From Pseudomonadota bacterium (GTDB lineage: Bacteria; Pseudomonadota; Gammaproteobacteria; Steroidobacterales; Steroidobacteraceae): a stretch of DNA of 60,579 nucleotides. This document shows, one piece after another, positions 9,401-17,538 of the stretch. Location of the stretch: positions 1 through 60,579 of the forward strand of contig JAEZCN010000077.1 in assembly GCA_023433515.1 (NCBI GenBank), read 5' to 3'. Under the pieces are notes generated by a model. That model was given only the letters and a program-made list of their open reading frames with translations. It did no database searches and was not told the origin of the DNA. Both the position numbers and the translations under genes were made by a program. Positions within the stretch are counted from its first letter, which is position 1. Each line of letters opens with the position of its first letter.

Positions 9401-10207
9401 GCTCAGGAACGCGATGGCGTTCTCGCGCGGATCCGCCGTCAGTGTCGCGTGATTGAACGCGAACAGCCGGCCGCCGTAACGGTTCGACAGCTCCGCCATG
9501 ACCTCGCGCGACAGCGAGGAAAACGCGCCGCTGGTGCTGAACGTGCCGTGCACGAACAACAACGCGCGCCCCTGCGACAGGCGCCGCCAGTCCGCCTCGG
9601 TGATGCGCGGGAAGTTGGGATCGTCCACCTGGTAGTCGTCGACACCGAAGGTGCGCGTGAAGGTGGGCCGGTTCTTCGTTTCCCATTTCCGCGCGAAGCC
9701 GTGAATGATGGGCCCGAGCAGCGGATCGACGAGTTTGAACAGGAAGGAGTTGATCTTCTTCCCGATGTCCTTGAGTCCGCGCGTCGCGCCGGCGGCGGGC
9801 GCGGCGTCGAGCCGAATCGTGAACCTGACCGAGGTTTTCGCGCCGAGCGCGCGCGACTTGCCTTCCCCTTTGCGAGGGGCATCAGGCAAGACCCAGGAGA
9901 CGGCGCCCGAGGCATCCTCGACCAGCAATATGCAGGACTCGTCGTCGCCGACCGGCACTTCGAGTGTCGCCGTCGGCGCGGCGGTCACGAGATCGCGCGT
10001 ACCCGCGGCGGGTGGTGGCAGGACCACGACCTTGTCGAGCTCGAGTCCCGCCTCCGCCAGTTCCGCGTCGAAAGAACCTGCGCCGAAAGAGCGCGTGGCG
10101 CCCGGCTGCTCGGCCCTGGCGGCGCCCGCCAGGGTTACGGAGTGCAGGACGTAACCGTCACCGAGATCGGTGCGGACTGAATGGCCGGGTAGTTTGGATG
10201 ATGCCAT
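6479..10207 (-). CDS. multidomain hydrolase-hydrolase-metacaspase (C14) protein
   Basis: 1242 residues, no signal peptide or membrane segment. Three enzyme regions are visible. (1) About 213-470, an alpha/beta hydrolase: FVHGTF at 218-223, nucleophile Ser285 in CHSRGG, NDLVVPRDG at 428-436 and DGIVHTEF with His464 give a lipase-like triad, similar to hydrolase domains found next to CHAT and caspase proteases. (2) About 585-865, a second hydrolase: WAHGGL at 591-596 and AVGHSAG with Ser721. (3) About 968-1240, a metacaspase: HYSGHG with His1044 and DCCHSG with Cys1102, after a Gly/Ser/Ala/Pro linker (915-967) likely to be flexible. AGGGAG lies 5 nt before the ATG. This gene leads a two-gene unit with the protease/muramidase gene. 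A role in programmed cell death or defence is inference from the domain types; a secreted-by-lysis degradative role is the alternative. Confidence 0.88.
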   Translation of the reverse strand: MASSKLPGHSVRTDLGDGYVLHSVTLAGAARAEQPGATRSFGAGSFDAELAEAGLELDKVVVLPPPAAGTRDLVTAAPTATLEVPVGDDESCILLVEDASGAVSWVLPDAPRKGEGKSRALGAKTSVRFTIRLDAAPAAGATRGLKDIGKKINSFLFKLVDPLLGPIIHGFARKWETKNRPTFTRTFGVDDYQVDDPNFPRITEADWRRLSQGRALLFVHGTFSTSGAFSSLSREVMAELSNRYGGRLFAFNHATLTADPRENAIAFLSDVPDGMNLEVDIVCHSRGGLVSRQIALLGESRGVKVRRIVFVGAVNAGTPLADDEHMIGMIDRFTTIAKFIPQGAAKKILDALVLVVKVVGHGLLTDLEGLAAMNPRGPFLEAMNVPGGTTPEHFAIASDFEPKAGTPFLSLTRAKDAAVDKVFEEAANDLVVPRDGVFANNGAGGFPIDDARCLKFGPADGIVHTEFFAEPRVGTQLLGWLGPAEAVARGFGATPSVDEVARILDVYRDQVLTTIASMGGGARGGDRKSQELTPEELDALRPHVVNLSEGLFKESGRYSTTEADVDAIVREHIPKWAATLPAGEPLRIAIWAHGGLIGERDGLRIALKHVDWWKKNGVYPVYFVWETGLFDALRSILESVARKIPGLGARDLYDFTTDPLVQEGARALGGVHVWGAMKTNAQLASGDKGGARYTAKRLHELVSNPALIGQRPLEFHAVGHSAGSIFHSWFLPMAKEVKLPRFKSLQLLAPAITVADFDARLTKEVGATGAVEKAVMYTMKKSYEEDDHCIRVYRKSLLYLIHHGLEAKRRTPVLGLEISVRATPSVAALFGLNGTPNAAGRVVWSVTKDGGGNSSSASTTHGGFDDDVSTMNSVAANVLAAPNARVPYQPSATRSLDGWPVSDEWLDGVDLTRMGSPSAVRPQGGVQGSLAAVPSRPAIADAFAGAAAVSTAAPRPKPVSSGKSGGGARRALSIGIDAYPGPNALNGCVNDTREWSNMLLAAGFETPRTLINEQATHSAIVTAMRELVVTAKRGDTLVFHYSGHGTEVPDLDGDEGAEGNRNDQAFVPVDFEDGAFLIDDDIRDLFDVLPAGVGLTVFIDCCHSGTITRMFGRNSSSADQANARFLKRTGSWEDWMRAHERFRDRANATRATLSGNRALVTRNDIRWVNFSACQSTEKALEHNGLGDFTRLTTALLKGDLSRLTPRTLHDQIVAAFGESRLQTPQLDCPDVAMNLPLFRALD

Positions 10208-10498
10208 GGCGGCTCCCTGGACGAATCGTTGTGTCAGGGGGAGTCATCGCGCGATGGCGCGGACACCGGATCCGCGTCTGCCCGTTTCGCATGGGGCCTA
10301 TCCATTCGCGTCATGTGTCTCCCGAGCGCAATTCTTGTATTCCATTTATTGCGCGTCGAGCCGTGTATAACACCGGCGATTGACGTTAGCTAGTCGAGCG
10401 AAGTGCTCATGCGGCCAAACCGTGATGCACGAAAGTAGTTCGTTCGCGAACGCTTTGCTGCACCGTGTCGCGACCCGGGCGAGAAACGCGGGACGCGA
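10208..10498. promoter_or_regulatory. non-coding leader of the caspase-lipase gene
   Basis: The 291 bp between the DUF3014 stop and the caspase-lipase start hold no convincing gene. The half near the start codon contains AT-rich patches (around 10334-10350 and 10363-10372) that may be promoter, but no clear -35/-10 pair can be assigned. A 12-bp perfect palindrome lies at 10441-10452. Confidence 0.4.
10441..10452. promoter_or_regulatory. 12-bp perfect palindrome (possible operator)
   Basis: CGTTCGCGAACG reads the same on both strands. It lies about 235 bp upstream of the caspase-lipase start and 47 bp after the DUF3014 stop. It could be a repressor site or a chance G+C-rich palindrome. Confidence 0.25.
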
Positions 10499-11290
10499 TC
10501 AGCGCGCGACGAGCGCCGCGCGCAGTTCTCTGAGCTTGCCCTTGATCCTGTCGGCGTTCGCGCTGCCCATCCGGATCAGCAGCTTCTGCCCCGCGGACAG
10601 CGACTCCAGCTCCGGATCCGCGAATTCATAGAGCACGTTCGGCCGCGCGAGGGCGATCGGGTCGCGCACGGCAGGCGTTTCGAGCAGGTGATCGATCACC
10701 TCGACCAGCCGATCGTTGAAGTGCTGCGGCGGATGCCCGAGGTTCTCGTACGATTCCTGGAACAGCGGGTAGTAACGCGCGTATTGCGTCATCAGCTTCT
10801 GCGTATCGAGCGACGCGATCATCTGGACGAGTGGCTCGTAGCGTTTGTAATTGGCCGGATCGAGCACGGGAGCATCCTCGGTACCGGAGGCCGCGAACTG
10901 GCCCGGCACCGGCTTCAGCGGCCGGATGCGTTCGGCGACCTTCTGTTCGGGCAGGTTGTCGATGGACACGACCATCTGCCGCACCAGGTTGTCCGTGATG
11001 AAGAAGCGTTCCACGGACGCGGGGCCTGCGACCTCGCCCAACGAAGCGCGCAATGCCGGATCGCTGGCATCGAGGGGCGGCAGCGCTTCGTCCGAATCGG
11101 TCACCGGCGGCGGGTGCAGGGGCGCGGCCTGTTCCTCGGGCGGGGGCAACTGCTCCGGGACCGCGACGACCGGTGTTTCGGCCTCGGGCGCCGGCCGATC
11201 CGGCCACCAGCGATCACGGAAGACGACGGCGGCGATCGCGAGTGCAACCCCGGCCACGGCAATGACGATCCAGCGGATGTTTTCGTTCAT
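10499..11290 (-). CDS. DUF3014 family membrane-anchored protein
   Basis: 263 residues. One N-terminal transmembrane segment (about residues 7-24) is followed by a Pro/Glu-rich linker (30-75) and a globular part with FITDNLVRQMVVSIDNLP, RYEPLVQMIASLD, ARYYPLFQESYENLGHP and a Pro/Asp-rich C-terminus, the block order of DUF3014. The globular part should face the periplasm, anchored by its N-terminus. Function is unknown. It follows the universal stress gene on the same strand with a 39-bp gap and could share its transcript. Confidence 0.85.
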   Translation of the reverse strand: MNENIRWIVIAVAGVALAIAAVVFRDRWWPDRPAPEAETPVVAVPEQLPPPEEQAAPLHPPPVTDSDEALPPLDASDPALRASLGEVAGPASVERFFITDNLVRQMVVSIDNLPEQKVAERIRPLKPVPGQFAASGTEDAPVLDPANYKRYEPLVQMIASLDTQKLMTQYARYYPLFQESYENLGHPPQHFNDRLVEVIDHLLETPAVRDPIALARPNVLYEFADPELESLSAGQKLLIRMGSANADRIKGKLRELRAALVAR

Positions 11291-11329
11291 GGAAGACCTG
11301 ACAAGAATCCCGGTCAGTCGTTCGATCGA

Positions 11330-12268
11330 TTACTGGCCCGGCCCGCGCACCACCAACGCGTCGCAGGGCAGCGTGGAGAGGATGCTCTTCGCCCCACTAC
11401 CGAGCAGCGCCTCGAGGAGCGCGCCCCGGCCATGCGTGCCGAGCACCACGAGATCGGCGCCGTGAAGCTGCGCGAATTCGCGCACGATCTGCCGCGGCGA
11501 GCCGGGCTCGATCAGCGGCACGATGCGTTTCCGATCTTCGGCGGGCAGGAAGATGGAGGACAGAAATTCCTCGAGCTCGGCGGCGTGGATCTCGCGGAAA
11601 CTTTCGGCATGGCGATTCGCATCGGGCGCCAGCGCCGGGTACGGTGCCTCGGAAACGTGCAGCAGGTGCAGGGTTTCGGTCGAGAAGAAGCGCAATGCGA
11701 GCTGCAGCGCATATCCCGACGGGCCCGAGAAATCCGTCGTCACGACGATGCGCTCGTAGTCCGACCTCACGCGGTTCCGGACGATGAGGATCGGGATCGA
11801 CAGGCGCCGCAACAATAACTCGACGGTCTTGCCGAGGATCACGGGCCGTCGCGCGAACAGGGCTTCGCGCGCGACTCCCGTGACGACGAGATCGACTTGT
11901 TCGTCCATCGCGATCCGTTCGACGACCTGCGCGGGATCCCCCTCCTCGACCACGATGCGGGCTTTTTCGATGGCATCGCCGAGATCGGCGCGCAGACCCT
12001 GCAGGATGCGCTGCTTCATGATGGCGGCCGCATCCGGTGGGCGGCGCCAGGAGGGCGCGGCCGGCTGGCCGTACGTAAGGGTCGTGTCCTGGAAGTCCTC
12101 GAAGGCGTGGACGATCGTCAGTTGCGCGTCGTGCCGGCGGGCGACCGCGATCGCGCGCTCGAGTGCGCGGTCGCCGCGGGCACTCAGGTCCGTGGCGAGC
12201 AGAACCTTGCGAGGCGCGCCCGAATCGTTCGCGGGATTGATCCCAGGGTTGCTGGATGAGTCGGTCAT
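11330..12268 (-). CDS. tandem universal stress protein (UspA) domains
   Basis: 312 residues from the ATG at 12268; in-frame ATGs at 12295 and 12289 give a less plausible basic extension. Two Usp domains are fused: residues about 20-165 begin KVLLATDLSARGDRAL, and about 170-312 begin RIVVTTDFSGPSGYAL. The second domain ends with the ATP-binding signature GTHGRGALLEALLGSGAKS (G-2x-G-9x-G-S), so it should bind ATP; the first has a weaker version (VTGVAREALF...). Tandem Usps act in the cytoplasm in stress and hypoxia responses. The gene is divergent from the DODA dioxygenase gene across 78 bp. Confidence 0.9.
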   Translation of the reverse strand: MTDSSSNPGINPANDSGAPRKVLLATDLSARGDRALERAIAVARRHDAQLTIVHAFEDFQDTTLTYGQPAAPSWRRPPDAAAIMKQRILQGLRADLGDAIEKARIVVEEGDPAQVVERIAMDEQVDLVVTGVAREALFARRPVILGKTVELLLRRLSIPILIVRNRVRSDYERIVVTTDFSGPSGYALQLALRFFSTETLHLLHVSEAPYPALAPDANRHAESFREIHAAELEEFLSSIFLPAEDRKRIVPLIEPGSPRQIVREFAQLHGADLVVLGTHGRGALLEALLGSGAKSILSTLPCDALVVRGPGQ

Positions 12269-12346
12269 GGCGGATCCTGTGCGTCGCATTCTCACCCAGT
12301 GTCGGCGGGTCCGACCACTTTTCTGTCAGCGCGCCGGGAGCAATCC

Positions 12347-13195
12347 ATGACGACGATGCCTGCGCTGTTCATCGGGCACGGCAGCCCGATGAACACCCTG
12401 GAAACCAATACGTACACCCAGGTGTGGCGCAAGCTGGGCCGCGTGCTGCCCCGGCCACGCGGCATCCTCGCGGTGTCCGCGCACTGGTTCATCGGCGCCA
12501 CCGCGGTGACCGCGATGCAGCGCCCGCGCACGATCCACGATTTCTACGGGTTTCCCGCCGAGTTGTTCGAGTTCGAATACCCGGCGCCCGGCATGCCCGG
12601 GCTCGCGGCCGAGGTGGTCGAGCTCGCCAGGCCCGAGTGGATAGGCCTCGATCACGACGAATGGGGTCTCGATCACGGCACGTGGAGCGTGCTCGCGCAT
12701 CTCTATCCGGAAGCCGACGTCTCCGTCGTCCAGCTTTCGATCAATGCGCTGAAGCCGCTCGAGTATCACATCGAACTCGGCCGGAAACTCGCGGCGCTGC
12801 GCGAGCGCGGCGTGCTGGTCGTCGCGAGCGGCAACGTCGTGCACAACCTGCGGCGCGTCGACTGGCGCAACCCCGACGGCGAAGACTGGGCGCATCGTTT
12901 CGACGATGCGGCCGCGGCGCTGATGAAGGAACGGCCGCAGGACATCGGCGAGCTCGCGAACCATCCCGACTACCGCGCGGCCGTGCCGACGCCGGATCAT
13001 TTCCTGCCGCTGCTCTACGTCGCCGGGCTCGCGGCGGCGGCGGGCGTGGGGGCCATGCCGATCGTGCGCGGCTGCGCGCTGGGATCGATCTCGATGACCT
13101 GCTACGGCGTCGGCATCGACGGCGTCGAGTGCGCGGATGGCGGCACGGCGGCGGGTGTGCCGCGCGACGTGCCGGCGGATCAGACCAATCTCTAG
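12347..13195 (+). CDS. ygiD: DODA-type extradiol ring-cleavage dioxygenase (YgiD family)
   Basis: 282 residues from the ATG at 12347; an upstream in-frame start at 12299 gives an unconserved tail. The family landmarks are present: FIGHGSPMN near the N-terminus, VSAHWF, YPAPG, DHDEWGLDHGTW and ASGNVVHNLR. These provide the metal-binding His and Glu residues of the class III LigB-like 4,5-DOPA dioxygenase group. The likely reaction is extradiol cleavage of a catechol in the cytoplasm; the substrate is not fixed by sequence. It is followed 12 bp later by a pirin, another cupin/dioxygenase-type protein, and the pair probably forms an operon. Confidence 0.88.
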   Translation: MTTMPALFIGHGSPMNTLETNTYTQVWRKLGRVLPRPRGILAVSAHWFIGATAVTAMQRPRTIHDFYGFPAELFEFEYPAPGMPGLAAEVVELARPEWIGLDHDEWGLDHGTWSVLAHLYPEADVSVVQLSINALKPLEYHIELGRKLAALRERGVLVVASGNVVHNLRRVDWRNPDGEDWAHRFDDAAAALMKERPQDIGELANHPDYRAAVPTPDHFLPLLYVAGLAAAAGVGAMPIVRGCALGSISMTCYGVGIDGVECADGGTAAGVPRDVPADQTNL

Positions 13196-13207
13196 AGGAG
13201 CCGAATC

Positions 13208-13954
13208 ATGAGTGAGACGCAAGGTGAGATCCGCCGCAGCCGGGAGAGAGGATATGCCGATCACGGCTGGCTCAGGTCCTACCACTCGTTTTCGTTCGCC
13301 GACTACTTCGACCCTCGACACGTGGAGTTCGGCCCCTTGCGTGTGATCAACGAAGACCGCGTGGATGCGGGGAAGGGCTTCGGCACGCACGCTCACCGCG
13401 ACATGGAAATCATCAGCTACGTGCTCGAAGGCGAGCTGGCGCACAAGGACTCGCTCGGCAACGGCTCGACCATCCGGCCCGGCGACGTGCAAAGGATGAG
13501 CGCGGGGTCGGGAGTGCAGCACAGCGAGTTCAATCCATCGGGCGCGAATGGCGTTCATTTCCTGCAGATCTGGATTCAGCCGAACGTGCGCGGCATTCCC
13601 CCCAGCTACGAGGAAAAGCGGTTCAGCGCCGAGGAAAAACGCGGACGGCTGCGGCTGATCGCCTCGCCCGACGCGGAGCAGCAATCGGTCCTGCTCCACC
13701 AGGACGCGCGCGTGTACGCGGGACTGTTCGACGGCGCGGAGAACGCGCGGCTCGAGGTGGCGCGCGGCAGGCGTATCTACGTGCACGTCGCGCGCGGGGC
13801 GATTCGCGCGAACGGAACGGCGCTCGAGGCCGGCGACGCACTCAAGATCACGGAATCCTCGTCGCTCACGCTCGATGGCGGGAGCGGCGCCGAGGTGATC
13901 GTGTTCGATCTGCCGGGTGAATCCCCGACGCCTGACCAGTTCAGCCGCGCCTGA
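13208..13954 (+). CDS. pirin family protein (YhhW-like, quercetin 2,3-dioxygenase type)
   Basis: 248 residues forming two cupin halves. The N-terminal metal site is seen in GFGTHAHRDMEIISYVLEG and, further on, SAGSGVQHSEFN, the His-His-His-Glu pattern of pirins such as YhhW. It starts with ERGYADHGWLRSYHSFSFA, typical of the family. A GGAG site (AGAGGAGCCGAATC) precedes the ATG. Known members oxidise flavonols such as quercetin or act as redox-sensitive regulators. Its end overlaps the convergent HPF gene by 14 bp. Confidence 0.9.
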   Translation: MSETQGEIRRSRERGYADHGWLRSYHSFSFADYFDPRHVEFGPLRVINEDRVDAGKGFGTHAHRDMEIISYVLEGELAHKDSLGNGSTIRPGDVQRMSAGSGVQHSEFNPSGANGVHFLQIWIQPNVRGIPPSYEEKRFSAEEKRGRLRLIASPDAEQQSVLLHQDARVYAGLFDGAENARLEVARGRRIYVHVARGAIRANGTALEAGDALKITESSSLTLDGGSGAEVIVFDLPGESPTPDQFSRA

Positions 13955-14399
13955 GCGGCTTCTCGCGCCGCCGCTCGGTCGTGCGCCGCACGGCGCGCTC
14001 CACGCCGAGGATGGCCGCGTCGATCGCGTCGCTCAGAGTCTGGTTGCGTGTTTCGAATACCACGCTCGGCAAGCCGGTCAGCACGACCTTGATGCGGCAG
14101 GCCTGGTCGACGCCGCCGCGCGGACCGTTCATGTCCTCCAGGCGCACGCTGACGCGCTCGATCGCCCTCGCATGTTTGCGCAGCTTTTCGCCGAGCCGGT
14201 TCCGCACATAGTCGCATTCGATGGAATTCAGGTTCTGGGTCGCGCGGATGTGAACCGGCAGCGGCGCATTTCCACCATTCTCCCGGTTCGCGTACGAGAG
14301 CAGCCGTCGCTCGGGCAACGTGCCCACGAGACGGCTCGGACTGGGTTTGGGCGGGCGGTGTGCCCGGCCGGAATTCGCGCTCGACGTTCGTTCTGCCAT
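13941..14399 (-). CDS. HPF/RaiA-like ribosome hibernation factor
   Basis: 152 residues from the ATG at 14399. After a basic, low-complexity N-terminal extension of about 45 residues comes the sigma-54 modulation/S30AE-like domain: PVHIRATQNL, YVRNRLGEKLRKHARAIERVSVRLEDMNG, CRIKVVLTGLPSVVFETRNQTLSDAIDAAI, ending in a basic tail. These proteins bind the 30S decoding region and stall ribosomes under stress. The gene starts 8 bp after the catalase stop, so both are probably expressed together. The unusual N-terminal extension could alter binding. Confidence 0.82.
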   Translation of the reverse strand: MAERTSSANSGRAHRPPKPSPSRLVGTLPERRLLSYANRENGGNAPLPVHIRATQNLNSIECDYVRNRLGEKLRKHARAIERVSVRLEDMNGPRGGVDQACRIKVVLTGLPSVVFETRNQTLSDAIDAAILGVERAVRRTTERRREKPLRRG

Positions 14400-14407
14400 T
14401 ACGTACC

Positions 14408-15895
14408 TCACCTCTCGCTCATGCCCGATGCGGGCTCCATGGTGCGACCTGCGCGCACCTTGTCCTCGATTCGGCTGCCTGTCGCCGGGTCGATCGACTT
14501 CCAGTATGCGAACGCGCGTTCGAGCACGGGACTGCGCACTCCGCCCGCGAGGCTCCCGGCGACGGTCTCAACCAGGTCGTTGCGCGCGGCGTCATCGAAT
14601 ACCTCACGCACGAGGACCCCAGGCTGGGTGAAGTCGTCGTCCGCGGCACGCAGCGTGTAGGCATTGCGCACCATTTCTCCGTCGGCCTCCCAGCCGTCCG
14701 CCATGCGTCCGGTCTCGTCGGCCCAGGGTCGCCCGCCGCTGTTGGTCGCGTATACCGGCGCATTGCCGCTGTGGTGATAGGTCATGTGCCCATCGAACAT
14801 GTACGTGTTCACCGGCACCTTGGGCTGGTTGACGGGGAGCTGGTGGAAATTGGCGCCGATGCGATTGCGCTGCGCGTCGGCGTAGGCGAACGCGCGGCCC
14901 AGCAGCATCTTGTCGGGTGACAGCCCGATGCCCGGCACGGTATTGCCCGGCGAAAATGCCGCCTGCTCGATCTGCGCGAAAAAATTCCCCGGGTTGCGGT
15001 CGAGTGTCATGACACCCACGACCACGAGTGGATAGTCGCGATGCGGCCAGGTCTTCGTCAGGTCGAACGGATTGACGCGGTACGTCTTCGCATCCTCGTA
15101 CGGCATCACCTGCACCGACAATACCCACTGCGGATACTCGCCTTTCGAGATCGCCTCGAACAGGTCGCGCCGGTGGTAGTCGGCATCGAGGCCGGCCATC
15201 TTCTGCGCCTCGGTGTTGCTGAAGAACTTCATGCCCTGCCGCGTGTGGAAGTGGTACTTCACCCAGAACCGTTCGCCCTTCGCGCTGACCCACATGTAGG
15301 TGTGCGAGCCGTAGCCGTTCATGTGGCGCCAGGTGCGCGGCAACCCGCGCGGCCCGAGTAGATAGGTGACCTGGTGCGCGGACTCGGGGTTGTTGGTCCA
15401 GAAGTCCCACTGCATGTGATTGTCACGCAGGCCGGAGTCGGGCAGGCGTTTCTGGCTGCGGATGAAGTGCGGAAACTTCATCGGGTCGCGCACGAAGAAG
15501 ACCGGCGTGTTGTTGCCGACCAGGTCGTAGTTGCCCTCGGACGTGTAGAACTTGAGCGAAAAGCCGCGCACGTCGCGCCAGGTGTCGGGGCTGCCCATCT
15601 CGCCCGCGACGGTCGAGAAGCGCGCCAGCATCTCGGTCTTCGCGCCCTTCTGGAATATCGCGGCTTTCGTGTAGCGCGAAACGTCGTGTGTGGTCTCGAA
15701 GGTTCCGAATGCGCCGCCGCCCTTCGCGTGCGGCTGTCGCTCGGGCACCTTCTCGCGATTGAAGTGCGCCATCTGCTCGAGAAAGTGGACGTCGTGCAGC
15801 AGGATGGGACCGTCCGGTCCGATCGTCAGCGAATTGCGGTCGCTCGCCGCCGGAGCGCCCGAGCCCGTCGTCGAATGTCCTTGTCGAGTGCTCAT
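14408..15895 (-). CDS. katA: monofunctional haem catalase
   Basis: 495 residues, a normal length for small-subunit catalases. Distal-side motifs are RQPHAKGGGAFG (catalytic His) and VGNNTPVFFVRDP (catalytic Asn). The proximal haem ligand lies in RAFAYADAQRNRIG (Tyr, with the usual Arg four residues before). It decomposes hydrogen peroxide in the cytoplasm. The family motif near the His is normally AKGSGAFG; here Ser is Gly. The HPF gene follows after 8 bp. A 70-bp gap separates it from the homospermidine synthase stop upstream on the same strand; a separate promoter is likely but not identified. Confidence 0.96.
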   Translation of the reverse strand: MSTRQGHSTTGSGAPAASDRNSLTIGPDGPILLHDVHFLEQMAHFNREKVPERQPHAKGGGAFGTFETTHDVSRYTKAAIFQKGAKTEMLARFSTVAGEMGSPDTWRDVRGFSLKFYTSEGNYDLVGNNTPVFFVRDPMKFPHFIRSQKRLPDSGLRDNHMQWDFWTNNPESAHQVTYLLGPRGLPRTWRHMNGYGSHTYMWVSAKGERFWVKYHFHTRQGMKFFSNTEAQKMAGLDADYHRRDLFEAISKGEYPQWVLSVQVMPYEDAKTYRVNPFDLTKTWPHRDYPLVVVGVMTLDRNPGNFFAQIEQAAFSPGNTVPGIGLSPDKMLLGRAFAYADAQRNRIGANFHQLPVNQPKVPVNTYMFDGHMTYHHSGNAPVYATNSGGRPWADETGRMADGWEADGEMVRNAYTLRAADDDFTQPGVLVREVFDDAARNDLVETVAGSLAGGVRSPVLERAFAYWKSIDPATGSRIEDKVRAGRTMEPASGMSER

Positions 15896-15965
15896 TTTTC
15901 GCCTCCTTTGCCGGGTGACTTGCTACCACAGGGCAATCGCGCTTCACATTGGCCGAAGGGCTCCT

Positions 15966-17402
15966 TTACGAAACCCACTGCCGGCCGCGGATGTTCTGCA
16001 GTTGCCATGGATTGTCCACGTCGAGTTTCTCGGGAAAGAGCTGGCCCCGTCCCTGCAGGGGAGTCCAGTCGGTGAAGTCGCCCGTGAGTTTGCCGAGATA
16101 GGGGGCGGCGATCTCGAGGCATTCCTCGTGATCCATCTGGTCCGGCTCGACCATACCCTTGCGGGGATTGCGGATCGCCCACACGGCCGCCGCGAGCGCA
16201 CCCGCCACGACCTGCACCGTGGTCGAGTTGGCGAAATCCAGGTGGCGGCGCGCCTCGTGGATCGTGAGCTGCGAACCGAACCAGTAGGCGTTCCTGGCGT
16301 GTCCGGCGAGCAGCACGCCGAGCTCGTCCATTCCGTCCGCGATGTCGCGGCCCAGGCGCCGGCCCGACGGCTGCATTTTCCAGCCGCGGCCCTCGAGCTC
16401 GTGCGCGGACAACATGCCGTCGTCGCAAGGGTGATAGACGAACATGACGGTGGGCCGATAGGCGAACCGGTCCCCGTCGTGCAGGCTCAGGTAGTCCGCG
16501 ATCGAGAACACCTCGTCGTGCGTGACGAGCATTCCCTGGTATCCGCCCACCGAGGGCGTCCAGCTGCGCGCGAACGTGCCGCCGCCCGGCTGCGGCAGAT
16601 ACAAGGTGCCGGAGTTCGCGCGATGCTGGCGCGCACGCCGCGGCAGGAGCAGTTCGTGTGTTCCGATCGAAACCTCGCTCGGCTGCATGAGCTCGTCGAC
16701 GAAGCCGTCGATGGACCAGGTGTTGACGAACTCGCCGTGACGCTTGGCGTGATCGCTGACCTGCGTGTCGCGCTCCGCGATCTGGATGACCTCGACGTTG
16801 AGATCGCGCGCGAGCGCCGCCCATTCCTCGCGCGTGGCCGGCTGCGCCTTGCCGCCGCGCAGGATGCGATCGAGATCCCGCAGCGCGCGCTTGACGAAGT
16901 GCGACACGAGGCCCGGGTTCGCGCCGTGATCGACGACCGCGGTGGGCGAATCCGGACCGAGCTCCTTCGCGAGTTTCAGCGCCTTCTCGCGGATCACGTA
17001 GTTCGTGCGATCGCGCATCTTGAGCATCGGATTGGCGTAGACGCCGGGCCAGGGCTCGATGGACGTGTCGACGTACAACGCACCTACCTCGGCGCAGAAA
17101 CTCACGAGATCGAGACTCGAGACGTTCACCGAGAGGTTGAGGACCAGGTCGCCGGCCTGGACGTGTTTGCCGAGAATCTTGCGGTAGTTGGCCGGCGTCA
17201 GGTGGGTGTGTTCGAAGCGCGCGCCGTTCTTGCGCGCGAGGCCGCGCCCCTGTTCGTCCGCCGACAGCACCGTCAGCCTGCCCTTGCCGTCGACCGGGAT
17301 GTGCCGCCCGATGAGCGGCAGGATGCCCTGGCCGATGCTGCCGCAGCCGATGATGATGACGCGGCCGCCGAACTCGACCATCTTGTCGTGGGCCGGGCTC
17401 AC
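15966..17402 (-). CDS. hss: homospermidine synthase (saccharopine dehydrogenase-like)
   Basis: 478 residues from the GTG at 17402, chosen because AAGGGG lies 4-5 nt upstream; a GTG at 17435 and an ATG at 17381 are alternatives. The N-terminal Rossmann motif is IIIGCGSIGQGILPLI. Then come VLNLSVNVSS, YVDTSIEPWPG and VVDHGANPGLVSHFVKRAL, the standard blocks of bacterial homospermidine synthase, which makes sym-homospermidine from two putrescines or from putrescine plus spermidine, using NAD+ as redox cofactor in the cytoplasm. Length agrees with the family. No other polyamine genes are visible nearby. Confidence 0.93.
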   Translation of the reverse strand: MSPAHDKMVEFGGRVIIIGCGSIGQGILPLIGRHIPVDGKGRLTVLSADEQGRGLARKNGARFEHTHLTPANYRKILGKHVQAGDLVLNLSVNVSSLDLVSFCAEVGALYVDTSIEPWPGVYANPMLKMRDRTNYVIREKALKLAKELGPDSPTAVVDHGANPGLVSHFVKRALRDLDRILRGGKAQPATREEWAALARDLNVEVIQIAERDTQVSDHAKRHGEFVNTWSIDGFVDELMQPSEVSIGTHELLLPRRARQHRANSGTLYLPQPGGGTFARSWTPSVGGYQGMLVTHDEVFSIADYLSLHDGDRFAYRPTVMFVYHPCDDGMLSAHELEGRGWKMQPSGRRLGRDIADGMDELGVLLAGHARNAYWFGSQLTIHEARRHLDFANSTTVQVVAGALAAAVWAIRNPRKGMVEPDQMDHEECLEIAAPYLGKLTGDFTDWTPLQGRGQLFPEKLDVDNPWQLQNIRGRQWVS

Positions 17403-17538
17403 CGGGCCCCTTTCAGTGGATGCATGTCGCGCCACTCCAGGCTGAAAGGACTCTTTTTAATCCAGATGGGCTCCGGGGACAATTCGAAATATTGGAATCG
17501 ATCGTTCGCAGGATACGAACATTGTTTGCGCAACACCC

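Noticed and set aside
6662..10180. Very long open frame (1172 codons) on the plus strand, antisense to the caspase-lipase gene
   Set aside because: Its translation is Arg/His/Asp-rich low complexity with no motif, while the minus strand has clear catalytic motifs. Long antisense frames are common in DNA this rich in G+C.
10361..10380. Sigma-70 promoter for the caspase gene from TATACA on the minus strand
   Set aside because: No acceptable -35 element at 16-18 bp.
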